64,000 bases of DNA from assembly GCA_004379135.1 (NCBI GenBank), contig NBNI01000007.1:979501-1043500 (forward strand). Direction: 5' to 3'. Below, piece after piece: positions 25,218 to 35,275 of the stretch; position 1 is the first letter of the stretch; every line of letters starts with the position of its first letter. The translations under genes were made by a program, and so were the position numbers. Source of the stretch: Acidimicrobiales bacterium mtb01 (lineage in GTDB: Bacteria; Actinomycetota; Acidimicrobiia; Acidimicrobiales; Ilumatobacteraceae). The notes beneath the pieces were generated by a model. That model ran no database searches. It saw only the letters and a list, made by a program, of their open reading frames with translations, and was not told the DNA's origin.

Positions 25218-26117
25218 CTACACCCGCTCGACCTTGGCGGATCCGAAGAGACCCGACGGCTTGAACAACAGAACGACGAAGATCGTCACCAACGCGACTC
25301 CGAGTCGAAGCTCCTGTCCGATCCACCCAGGGGCGTAACCGGCCGCGAGTTGTTCACCGACACCGATCGCGAGACCGGCGATGACCGCACCACCCGGGCT
25401 GTCGAACCCGCCGAGCGTGGCCGAGGCCGACGCGTAGATGAACGGAGTGAACATGAGGAGCGAGGTGAGTTCTCCGGCCAATCCTCCGACCATCGCCCCC
25501 GACAACGCGCCCATCGCCGCGGCGATACCCCATGACGAGGCCAGAACCAATCCGGTCGGAATGCCGACGAGACGCGCCGATTCGGGGTTGCTCGCGACCG
25601 CACGCATCGCCAGACCGAACTTGGTCCTGGCGAAAAGCAGGAACAACAAGCCCATGAGCAGGAGCGCGACGACCATGATTCCGATGTACTCGTACCGCCA
25701 GACGGCCCCGAAGATCTTCACGAAGTCGTCGGGTTCGTCGGGAAAGAGGCTCGGCATCTCCTCGGGCGGCAGATTGCCCCAGATCATTCCGGCCAACGAG
25801 TTGAACCCGAGGAACATCGCGATCGAGACGACGAAGACTCCCGCTTCCGACTTCTTGGCGACCCTGCGAATGAGCGAGACCTCGACCCCGGCTCCGAGAG
25901 CGAAACCAGCGACCATGCCGAGCAGCACCGAGACCACCAGGGGCAGACCCCACGCATGGAACTGCCACGTGAAGAAGGTGCAGATCATGGCCATCTCGCC
26001 CTGCGCGAAATTCAGGTGACCGGTTCCTCGGAAGACGACCACCAGGCCCAGGGCCAGAAGCGCGTAGATCGATCCGAGCGACAGGCCGTCGAAGATGTAT
26101 TGAAGAAGTCGTTCCAT
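25218..26117 (-). CDS. livH: Branched-chain amino acid ABC permease LivH
   Basis: The 299-aa permease has about eight helices. DGLSLGSIYALLALGLVVVF at the N-terminus, GHLNFAQGEMAM near 32 and the loop RTKFGLAMRAVASNPESARLVGI are standard LivH markers. The start is ATG 26117, 1 nt after the livF stop. It pairs with LivM to form the membrane channel. Confidence 0.93.
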   Translation of the reverse strand: MERLLQYIFDGLSLGSIYALLALGLVVVFRGTGHLNFAQGEMAMICTFFTWQFHAWGLPLVVSVLLGMVAGFALGAGVEVSLIRRVAKKSEAGVFVVSIAMFLGFNSLAGMIWGNLPPEEMPSLFPDEPDDFVKIFGAVWRYEYIGIMVVALLLMGLLFLLFARTKFGLAMRAVASNPESARLVGIPTGLVLASSWGIAAAMGALSGAMVGGLAGELTSLLMFTPFIYASASATLGGFDSPGGAVIAGLAIGVGEQLAAGYAPGWIGQELRLGVALVTIFVVLLFKPSGLFGSAKVERV

Positions 26118-26118
26118 G

Positions 26119-26823
26119 TCAGGACCCCAGGTAGGCCTTTCGAATGCTGTCGTCGGCCGCCAGCTCGGCCGCCGAACCGGTGGACACGACGTTGCCGGTC
26201 TCCAGCAGATACACGCGGTGGGCGACCTTCAGAGCGAGGTTCGCGTTCTGTTCGACCAGAAGGATCGACAACCCTTCCTCGGCGTTGAGTTTCTGGAGGA
26301 CTCCGAACAGTTCCTGAGTGATCAAGGGCGCGAGACCCAGGCTCGGCTCGTCGCACAGCAGGAGTCGCGGACGGCTCATGAGTGCGCGCGCGATCGCCAG
26401 CATCTGCTGTTCGCCACCCGACAGGGAACCAGCGCGCTGAGTACGCCGCTCACGAAGCCGGGGAAAGACTTCGAACCAACGCTCGAGGTCGGCCTGGACG
26501 TCGTCCCGGCGAACGTAGGCGCCCGCCATCATGTTGTCCTCGACCGTGAGGTCGGCGAACGTTCCGCGCCCCTGGGGCACCTGTGCGATACCGAGGCGCA
26601 CGATCGAGTCGGGACTCGCGGTCGAGATGTCCTGTCCGTCGAACTCGACGCGCCCGCGCCGTGGAATCATCCCGGACACAGCACGCATCGTCGTGGTCTT
26701 GCCGGCGCCGTTGGCTCCGAGAATCACGACGATTTCGCCCTGGTTCACTTCGAGGTCGAAACCGTGCAACACCTCGAGCGGCCCGTACCCGGCAGCCAGA
26801 CCGGTGATCGACAACAGACTCAC
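26119..26823 (-). CDS. livF: Branched-chain amino acid ABC ATPase LivF
   Basis: The 234-aa ATPase has Walker A GANGAGKTT near residue 36, signature LSGGEQQMLAIARALM near 137 and Walker B LLLCDEPSLGLAP, followed by VEQNANLAL, which distinguishes LivF. The GTG start overlaps the livG stop (GTGA). Confidence 0.94.
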   Translation of the reverse strand: MSLLSITGLAAGYGPLEVLHGFDLEVNQGEIVVILGANGAGKTTTMRAVSGMIPRRGRVEFDGQDISTASPDSIVRLGIAQVPQGRGTFADLTVEDNMMAGAYVRRDDVQADLERWFEVFPRLRERRTQRAGSLSGGEQQMLAIARALMSRPRLLLCDEPSLGLAPLITQELFGVLQKLNAEEGLSILLVEQNANLALKVAHRVYLLETGNVVSTGSAAELAADDSIRKAYLGS

Positions 26824-27611
26824 GCGTCCACCCCCAAGTAGGCCTGGATCACCTTCGGGTCGTTCTGCACGAAGGCGGGAGTGCCTTCGGAGATCTTGCG
26901 GCCGAACTCCATGGCGACCACATGATCGGAGATCTTCATGACCATCGACATGTGGTGCTCGACGAGCAGCACGGTCAGATCGAACTGCTTCCGGATCGCC
27001 ACCACGGTGTCGCCGAGCTCGTCGACCTCGGCATGCGTGAGACCGGCGGCCGGCTCGTCCATCAACAAGAAGCGCGGTCGAGCGGCGAGGGCGCGTGCGA
27101 TCTCGAGCCGCTTGAGAGTTCCGAACGGAAGCCCCATCGCCGGACGGAACATGAGAGGGCCCAAGCCCAACTGAGTGAGAAGATCACCCGACCAATCGCG
27201 AAGTTCGCGGTTCTCGCGCGCCGCACCGATGCGCAGGATCGAGCGCACGAATCCGACCTTCCCCTGGCTGTGCGCTCCCACCATCACGTTCTCGAGCAAC
27301 GACATGGTGGGGAACAACGCGAGGTTCTGGAACGTACGCGCGATTCCGAGGTGGGCGATCTCGTGGGCCGGCACGGCGAGAAGATCGTTGCCGTCGAACA
27401 TCACCGAGCCACTCGACGGTTGATAGATGCGACTCACGACGTTGAACATGGTGGTCTTGCCGGCGCCGTTCGGGCCGATCAGACCGCAGATCTGACCGGG
27501 CTTGATGGCGAAAGACAAGCCGTCGAGAGCGACGATTCCGCCGAACGTCACCGTGACACCGGAGACGTCGAGCAGATTCTCCCGACTTGAGAGCGAGGCG
27601 GTTTCGGACAC
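26820..27611 (-). CDS. livG: Branched-chain amino acid ABC ATPase LivG
   Basis: The 263-aa ATPase is the first gene of the operon. Walker A is GPNGAGKTT near residue 48. The LivG-type insert ARTFQNLALFPTMSLLENVMVGAH, the LPFGTLKRLEIARALA region in place of a strict LSGGQ signature, LLMDEPAAGL and the C-terminal HHMSMVM are all present. Start is GTG 27611. The promoter must lie in the 126-bp gap shared with the divergent DUF305 gene. Confidence 0.94.
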   Translation of the reverse strand: MSETASLSSRENLLDVSGVTVTFGGIVALDGLSFAIKPGQICGLIGPNGAGKTTMFNVVSRIYQPSSGSVMFDGNDLLAVPAHEIAHLGIARTFQNLALFPTMSLLENVMVGAHSQGKVGFVRSILRIGAARENRELRDWSGDLLTQLGLGPLMFRPAMGLPFGTLKRLEIARALAARPRFLLMDEPAAGLTHAEVDELGDTVVAIRKQFDLTVLLVEHHMSMVMKISDHVVAMEFGRKISEGTPAFVQNDPKVIQAYLGVDA

Positions 27612-27737
27612 GATGCTGCGAATCTCCCACTGCGACGGACGTCACGACGACGAAGTGGAGAAAAAGTACCACCCGCACGGTGACCAATGCCTTACCGACA
27701 CCTCGCCCCACCGCGTCGGTTGTGACACGCTTGAGGT

Positions 27738-28385
27738 ATGGAACGTGCAGAGGTCAACGATCTCGAAGACGAAGTCGTCTTGCCCTGGTGGCAGAACCCA
27801 CTCAACTTCATCGCCCTCGGTCTCGCCGCCCTCATCCTCGGAGTTGGGATTGGCTACTTCGTGGGCGATCGCAACGCGTCACCGTCGTACAACCGGGCCG
27901 ACGTGGGATTTCTCCAGGACATGCGCTACCACCACGAGCAAGCGGTCGACATGGCGTTCTTCTATCTCACATCGGGAGACGAGACGCATCCGCGACTGCG
28001 ACTCTTCGCGCAGGAGATCCTCTACTCGCAGCAGATGGAAGTCGGCCGGATGATCGAGCTTCTCCGCTCGTTCAACGAGACCGAAGCCAACGACACGGGT
28101 ACCGCGATGGCCTGGATGGGCATGCCGGTTCCGATCGACCAGATGCCGGGCCTCGCGTCCCAGGACGAACTCGACGCCTTCGCGGCCGCCGAGGGTGTCG
28201 ACGCTTCGATCGCATTCGCCACACTGATGATCGAGCATCACCGCGCGGGTATCGCGATGGCCGACTACGTGATCGACAACGGACGCAACGGTGACGTCGC
28301 CGCCATGGCGCAATCGATGGTCAATGGCCAATCCACCGAGATCGACGCCATGAACGGGGTGCTGGCCGAACTGACCGGGTCGTGA
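27738..28385 (+). CDS. DUF305 membrane-anchored protein
   Basis: The 215-aa protein has one N-terminal transmembrane helix (FIALGLAALILGVGIGYFVG, about 23-42), then a ferritin-like DUF305 domain outside the membrane. Two His-pair motifs mark the family: FLQDMRYHHEQAVDMA (about 57-72) and TLMIEHHRAGIAMA (about 163-176), with Met clusters between (MAWMGMPVP). DUF305 proteins are often linked to copper handling because of these His/Met residues. The stop overlaps the next start as GTGA, so it is co-translated with a zinc peptidase. Confidence 0.88.
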   Translation: MERAEVNDLEDEVVLPWWQNPLNFIALGLAALILGVGIGYFVGDRNASPSYNRADVGFLQDMRYHHEQAVDMAFFYLTSGDETHPRLRLFAQEILYSQQMEVGRMIELLRSFNETEANDTGTAMAWMGMPVPIDQMPGLASQDELDAFAAAEGVDASIAFATLMIEHHRAGIAMADYVIDNGRNGDVAAMAQSMVNGQSTEIDAMNGVLAELTGS

Positions 28386-29785
28386 AGCGGCTTCGACTCA
28401 TCGGGGCGTCGGCCGCGCTCGCGTCGCTCATTGGTTGGTCGGCGGCTTGCGGTGAGGTCGGCTCCGATCTCACCCTGGTGTCGTCCATCGACAAGGTCGT
28501 TCCGTCCGACAAGCCGGCACGTAACTACGACCAGTTCCTCAGCGACTCGATCGCGAGCATCGAGACCTTCTGGGCCGATCGGTTTCCCGAGCACTACGGA
28601 AGCGAGTACACGCCGCTTCGCGGCGGTGTGCACGCCCACTTCCCGGGACGCGAGGCACCGCTGCCTGAAGGGTGCGACTTCGCGGGCGATTACGCCGACG
28701 TCGAGGACAACGCCTTCTATTGCGACGAAGGCGACTTCATCGTCTACGACGACGAACTCCTTTTTCCCTCGTTCGTCGACGAGTTCGGCATCGCGGTGGC
28801 CGGCGTGATCATGGCTCACGAATGGGGGCACGCGATCCAAGGTCCGTCCCGCAACGACGTGCTCGATCTGCTTCCCACTTCGACTCTCGAACTGCAAGCC
28901 GACTGCTTCACCGGAGCGTGGTTCGCCCACGCACAAACGACCGGAGTCGGCGAGTACGAACTGTCCGACGAGGACATCACGGGCGCACTGCTCGGTTTGG
29001 TGCAACTGGGTGACGCACCGGGCGACGTCGCGTCCGATCCGGCCGCGCACGGCTCGGCATTCGACCGTGTGTCGGCATTCCAGGACGGCTACTCGGGCGG
29101 TGTCGCCCCGTGCGTCGACTACGAATTCGATGAGCCGGTTCCGCTTCAATTCGGATTCACGGCCGAGGAATTGTCGCGACCGAACCCGAGTGACTTCCCC
29201 TTCGACGATGAGATGTTCGATTCCCTGTCGACCGACCTCACTCTCTTCTGGACGACGTTGCTGAGCGATGAGTTCCCGACGTGGCGCGAGCCGGAGTTGA
29301 TCCTCGTCGAGAGCGATCGAGTGCCACCCGTCTGTTCGGTGGGCCTGCCCGTCGACCCCACCGTCGGCGTCTGGGTGTGTCCGGACGACTTCACGGTCAC
29401 CATCGACCTGTCGATCGCGGCCGCCGCCTACGACGAGATTCCGGGCGACTTCGCGGTCGGCTATCTGCTCGCGGTCGGTTGGGGCGAACTCGTGCAATCG
29501 GCCACCGCCGTCGAACTCACCGGTGAGGACCGTCAACTCCTCAATGACTGCCTGGCCGGAATGTGGGCCGGCGACATCCTTCCGTTCAACGACGAGCCGG
29601 TGGCACCGTCGACCGAGGAGAACCCGCGAGTCGGCCTCTCGCCCGGCGATCTCGACGAGGCGATTCGTATGGTGATCCTGCTTGGTGATCGTTCACGTGA
29701 TGACGACGTGATGGGCAGCGCCTTCGAGAAGGTCGACGCCTTCCGACAAGGTGTGCTCTACGGATCGTCGGGCTGCTTCGGCTGA
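28382..29785 (+). CDS. Lipoprotein zinc metallopeptidase with a degenerate second copy of the catalytic domain
   Basis: The 467-aa secreted protein has a lipobox at Cys 23 and resembles the YpfJ-like neutral zinc peptidases. The active-site helix is MAHEWGHAIQ (His145, Glu146, His149), and the third ligand region LELQADCFTGAWFA lies about 30 residues later. The C-terminal half (from about residue 285) repeats the whole layout: DFTVTIDL for DFIVYDDE, VGWGELVQ where HEWGH should be, NDCLAGMWAGD for ADCFTGAWFA, and MGSAFEKVDAFRQG for HGSAFDRVSAFQDG. The second copy has lost both zinc His residues. It is coupled to the DUF305 gene by a GTGA overlap. Confidence 0.85.
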   Translation: MKRLRLIGASAALASLIGWSAACGEVGSDLTLVSSIDKVVPSDKPARNYDQFLSDSIASIETFWADRFPEHYGSEYTPLRGGVHAHFPGREAPLPEGCDFAGDYADVEDNAFYCDEGDFIVYDDELLFPSFVDEFGIAVAGVIMAHEWGHAIQGPSRNDVLDLLPTSTLELQADCFTGAWFAHAQTTGVGEYELSDEDITGALLGLVQLGDAPGDVASDPAAHGSAFDRVSAFQDGYSGGVAPCVDYEFDEPVPLQFGFTAEELSRPNPSDFPFDDEMFDSLSTDLTLFWTTLLSDEFPTWREPELILVESDRVPPVCSVGLPVDPTVGVWVCPDDFTVTIDLSIAAAAYDEIPGDFAVGYLLAVGWGELVQSATAVELTGEDRQLLNDCLAGMWAGDILPFNDEPVAPSTEENPRVGLSPGDLDEAIRMVILLGDRSRDDDVMGSAFEKVDAFRQGVLYGSSGCFG

Positions 29786-29814
29786 CGATCGAGCGAGCAC
29801 GCCGCCCGGCTCGC

Positions 29815-30924
29815 TCAGGGTGCGACGGTCGTCGGAACGGCGGGTGCCGGGGTGGTGGGAACCGCCGAGGAGGCGGGCACGGTGGACGGGGGACGAGTGG
29901 TGGTCGGGGCCGCGGTCGTGGCCGGGACGAGTGTGGTCGATGTGCTCGTTGTGGTCGTGTAATTGGGGTCGCGCCAGTTGAAACGCGGCGGCGGCGAACC
30001 GTATTCCTCCGGTTCCTTCACTCCGTCCCAGACGAAGACCTGATCGCCCTTGGCGACGAGCGTCTGGAAGTAATCGGAGATGTGCATCGGGATCCGGATG
30101 CACCCGTGCGACGCCGGATAGTTGGGGACTTCCTGCGCTCCGTGAACCGCGATGCCGTAATTGAAGTAGACGGGGTTGTACATGCCCCCGAGTTGGCTCT
30201 CGCGGCGGCCGGCCACCATGCGGTTGTACTTGTAGACGCCGCCCGGAGTCCACGACAGGCCGCACCAACCCTCCTTGATGGGTTCGAGTCCCTCTTCGTT
30301 TCCGGTCTCACCCGGGTCGATCGTGACCTCCTCGCACCACTCCTGGTCGTCGCCCGACGAGATGTGTGTGACGAGAACGGGGTCTTCACCATGGAAGATC
30401 ACCATCACTTGCTCGGGCAGGTAGATCTCGGTGTGGTTCGGCGTCGAATCCGGTCGGCGGGGTTTGATCACCAGCGGATCCTGCATGCGGCTCCACATCT
30501 CGGCCGTGACTTTCCCGGTCACCTGATCGCGCGGAACGCCCATGACGAGTTTCTCGAAGGCCCACACGGCCTGTTGGGTGCGCTCGCCGAAGGCTCCATC
30601 GGCGACTCCCGGGTCGAAGTTCAACTCGATGAGCCGATCCTGGATGAGTTTGATCTCGGGTCCGGCGGCGCCCCGACCGAACGTCTGCGACAGGGGAAGC
30701 TTCTGAACGGGCGGCGCGGTGTCGTCGACGACCACTTGCGGCAGCGTCGACACGACGGTTTCGGGCGACGACGAAGACTCGTCGGATGACATGACACCGA
30801 CGAGTACGACCACGGCGAGAACCGCGCCCGCACCCATGGCCGGCATCCACCGGTTGAGCTCGGTGTCCGGGCGGGTGCGACGGCGGCTCGGAGCCGGGCG
30901 ACGGCCTCTCGAACCTCCTTGCAC
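29815..30924 (-). CDS. L,D-transpeptidase with peptidoglycan-binding domain
   Basis: This cell-wall enzyme forms 3-3 cross-links in peptidoglycan or attaches proteins to it. The 369-aa protein has a cytoplasmic basic N-terminus, one membrane anchor (GAGAVLAVVVLVGVM, about 31-45), a peptidoglycan-binding_1 domain (IKLIQDRLIELNFDPGVADG, about 90-150) and a YkuD domain. The YkuD signature is VHGAQEVPNYPASHGCIRI, catalytic Cys near residue 274. The last 50 residues are Thr/Pro/Ala low complexity. GTG 30924 is preceded by TAGCCT-N7. Confidence 0.93.
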   Translation of the reverse strand: MQGGSRGRRPAPSRRRTRPDTELNRWMPAMGAGAVLAVVVLVGVMSSDESSSSPETVVSTLPQVVVDDTAPPVQKLPLSQTFGRGAAGPEIKLIQDRLIELNFDPGVADGAFGERTQQAVWAFEKLVMGVPRDQVTGKVTAEMWSRMQDPLVIKPRRPDSTPNHTEIYLPEQVMVIFHGEDPVLVTHISSGDDQEWCEEVTIDPGETGNEEGLEPIKEGWCGLSWTPGGVYKYNRMVAGRRESQLGGMYNPVYFNYGIAVHGAQEVPNYPASHGCIRIPMHISDYFQTLVAKGDQVFVWDGVKEPEEYGSPPPRFNWRDPNYTTTTSTSTTLVPATTAAPTTTRPPSTVPASSAVPTTPAPAVPTTVAP

Positions 30925-30931
30925 GGAGACG

Positions 30932-30937
30932 AGGCTA
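30932..30937 (-). promoter_or_regulatory. -10 box TAGCCT of the L,D-transpeptidase gene (leaderless type)
   Basis: TAGCCT on the minus strand lies 7 nt before GTG 30924; no Shine-Dalgarno sequence is present. Confidence 0.5.
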
Positions 30938-30978
30938 CCGGCGGGTCAGGCGTCGACGAAGGCGCGACCGTGTGGCGT

Positions 30979-31746
30979 TCAACGCCGAACGGCGGGGGTG
31001 ATCGACTGGAGTTCGCGTCGGAGCTGCCACATCTCGCGCAGGATCTTGACGATGACGGCAGGAGAGGACAGCGTGGACACGCCGCGGGTGCGCGGGAAGT
31101 AGTCGACCCCGAACTGGACGATGTTGTACCCGTATTTGCTGGCCCGAATCACGAGTTCGGCGTCGATGAACGACCCTTCCGACACGAGGGTCACGTGGTC
31201 GAAGATCCGCCGACGGCACAACTTGAAGGCGAAGTTCACGTCTCTCATCTTCAGGCCGAAGAAGACCCGCACGAGAGCGTTGTAGAAGAACGAGTACACC
31301 GTGCGGACGTATCCCTCACCGGTTCGGTCGAGGCGATAGGCGCTCACCACGTCGGCTTCGTAATGACGCATGATCCGACAGGCCTTCTGCAGTTCGTCCA
31401 TGTCGAAGGGAAGGTCGGCGTCGGTGTACAGCACCAGATCACCGGAGGCGGCGGCGAAGCCCGTCTTGATGGAGCCCCCCAACTTCCGATTCTTCGGGTG
31501 GTGCACGACCTTCACGCGCGGATCGGCGGCGGCGGCCGCGTCGGCGAGTTGCGGTGTGGAATCGCTGGATGCGTCGTCGACCACGATGATCTCGTAATCG
31601 GCGATCTCACCCGACGCCAACAAGGCGTTGCCGGCCTCGCGCGCGGCGTCGAGGGTCCGTCCGATGTACTCCTCCTCGTTCCACATCGGGAAGAAGAGAG
31701 ACAACTTCTTGAAATGGGGTCCGCCGCCCGTGGAGTCAGTCGCCAC
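30979..31746 (-). CDS. Glycosyltransferase family 2 (dolichyl-phosphate-type)
   Basis: The 255-aa GT-A transferase has LSLFFPMWNEEEYIGRTLDA at the N-terminus, IIVVDDASSDSTPQ near residue 53 and the DxD site VLYTDADLPFD near 107. It lacks C-terminal membrane helices, so it resembles the catalytic part of polyprenyl-phosphate mannose/glucose synthases that supply sugars for wall glycans. The GTG start follows TAACTT-N6. Acceptor and donor are unproven. Confidence 0.88.
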   Translation of the reverse strand: MATDSTGGGPHFKKLSLFFPMWNEEEYIGRTLDAAREAGNALLASGEIADYEIIVVDDASSDSTPQLADAAAAADPRVKVVHHPKNRKLGGSIKTGFAAASGDLVLYTDADLPFDMDELQKACRIMRHYEADVVSAYRLDRTGEGYVRTVYSFFYNALVRVFFGLKMRDVNFAFKLCRRRIFDHVTLVSEGSFIDAELVIRASKYGYNIVQFGVDYFPRTRGVSTLSSPAVIVKILREMWQLRRELQSITPAVRR

Positions 31747-31752
31747 GCTGGC

Positions 31753-31758
31753 AAGTTA
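31753..31758 (-). promoter_or_regulatory. -10 box TAACTT of the family-2 glycosyltransferase (leaderless type)
   Basis: TAACTT on the minus strand is followed by 6 nt and GTG 31746. Confidence 0.55.
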
Positions 31759-31793
31759 TCGGCGTGCGCCGACCACCTTTGTCTCGATTTCAG

Positions 31794-31799
31794 TAAGTT
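31794..31799 (+). promoter_or_regulatory. -10 box TAAGTT of the small membrane protein (leaderless type)
   Basis: TAAGTT is followed by 6 nt and ATG 31806. With the divergent TAACTT box 36 bp away it forms a compact back-to-back promoter pair. Confidence 0.55.
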
Positions 31800-32168
31800 G
31801 GCCGTATGACGCGAAGCCGTTTGACGATCGGCTGGTCACGCACCGTTGCCGCCGGATGGGCTCTCATGGCCATCTGCCTGGCATGCGTAGGCGCGTCGTC
31901 TCAGATCATCGGTCGCCCCACGTGGTGGGCCGACGACGAGCGCTGGTCGACGCCGATCGTGTCCGTCTTCGTCGTGGTCGTGTTCGGCGCGGCGACCGCC
32001 ATCGCGGTGTGGTCGTTCTTCCGACGTCCGTTCACCCCGTTCGTCTCGACCAGCGGCGCACTTCTCCTCGGAGCCAGCGCTCTGGCCGACGCCGATTCGT
32101 CGCCCGGATCGGCCGTCGTCACCGCTGCTCTCGCGACGGCCGCACTGTTGCTGTCGATCGGATCGTTC

Positions 32169-34123
<1,955 letters not shown>

Positions 34124-35233
34124 TCAGCGCGCCTGCAGGCGCTCGACCAGACCGGCGATGAGCAAGGCCCGCACGGGCATCGCATCGACATCGATCCACT
34201 CGTGGTCGGCGTGCGCTCCCCCACCCACGGCTCCGAGGCCATCGAGGGTCGCGACTCCGGCGGCCGCGGTGAAGTTGCCGTCAGACCCGCCGCCCACGGC
34301 GACTCCGGCCACCGGCGGCAGACCGAGATCGCGTGCGACTTCCTCGGCCAGCGGATAGAGCCACGCCGACGCACTCGACGGCATGGGTGGTCGATTGAAA
34401 CCGCCGAGCACTTCGAGCGACGCACCGGGAAGCACCGGCTGCAACGCGCGAAACAGAGCGTCGACCCGATCGAACTCGGAGATCTTCTCGACTCGGCAAT
34501 CGACGAGGACGCGCGCCTCGGCCGGCACGACGTTGTCGGCGGTTCCGACCGACGAGACCGTGGGCGTGACCGTCGTCCCGATGGACGCGTCGCCGAACTC
34601 GGCGATGCGCAACACCTGATGCGACGCCTCGATCAAGGCGTTGATGCCCTTCTCGGGTTCGAGTCCGGCGTGCGCCGCGCGACCGCGAATGATCAATTCG
34701 TAGGTTCCGGTTCCCTTGCGCGCGGTCTTCAGCGCTCCGCCGTCGGCACTCGGTTCGAGCACGAGCACCGCACCGCATTCCTTGGCGCGTTCGATGATGA
34801 GGTCACGCGACGAACCCGACCCGATTTCCTCGTCGGCCGAGATCAGGATCTCCACACCGCTTCGATCGGAGAGGGCTGCGACTCCGTGGATGGCCTGGAC
34901 GATTCCGCCCTTCATGTCGAACACACCCGGGCCGGTCGCCTTGCCGTTCGCCACCGTGAACGGGCGGGCCGACAGTGCACCGAGGGGAAACACGGTGTCG
35001 TGGTGTCCGACGATCAGGACGCGGGGCCGCCCACCACCGGTCCAGTGGACGTGGGGCCCGTTGCTCCCACCGATGATGGACGGGGCCGAACCGAGCCGTT
35101 CGACGAGAAGTTCGGACAACGTGCGGGCGCTCGTGTCCAGCGCCTCGAGATCGCGCGACGGGGATTCGACGTTCACCAGTCGCCCGACGTCACCGATCAT
35201 CACGTCACGATCGGGTGAGTCCAGTCGGGCCAC
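34124..35233 (-). CDS. M20 family metallopeptidase (glutamate carboxypeptidase-like)
   Basis: The 369-aa di-zinc hydrolase has the M20 motifs: VGHHDTVFP near residue 82 (His and Asp ligands), GPGVFDMKGG near 107 (bridging Asp), SADEEIGS near 137 (catalytic Glu and ligand) and ADHEW near the C-terminus. The dimerisation domain sits at about 170-280. The resemblance is to CPG2-type enzymes that cleave C-terminal Glu from folate-like or peptide substrates. GTG 35233 is taken as start; ATG 35200 is an alternative. The stop abuts the argG stop with no space between. Confidence 0.88.
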   Translation of the reverse strand: MARLDSPDRDVMIGDVGRLVNVESPSRDLEALDTSARTLSELLVERLGSAPSIIGGSNGPHVHWTGGGRPRVLIVGHHDTVFPLGALSARPFTVANGKATGPGVFDMKGGIVQAIHGVAALSDRSGVEILISADEEIGSGSSRDLIIERAKECGAVLVLEPSADGGALKTARKGTGTYELIIRGRAAHAGLEPEKGINALIEASHQVLRIAEFGDASIGTTVTPTVSSVGTADNVVPAEARVLVDCRVEKISEFDRVDALFRALQPVLPGASLEVLGGFNRPPMPSSASAWLYPLAEEVARDLGLPPVAGVAVGGGSDGNFTAAAGVATLDGLGAVGGGAHADHEWIDVDAMPVRALLIAGLVERLQAR

Positions 35234-35275
35234 GTCCCCATTGTGACCGATCCGGAGCCCTAAGGTCGGGCCGAT

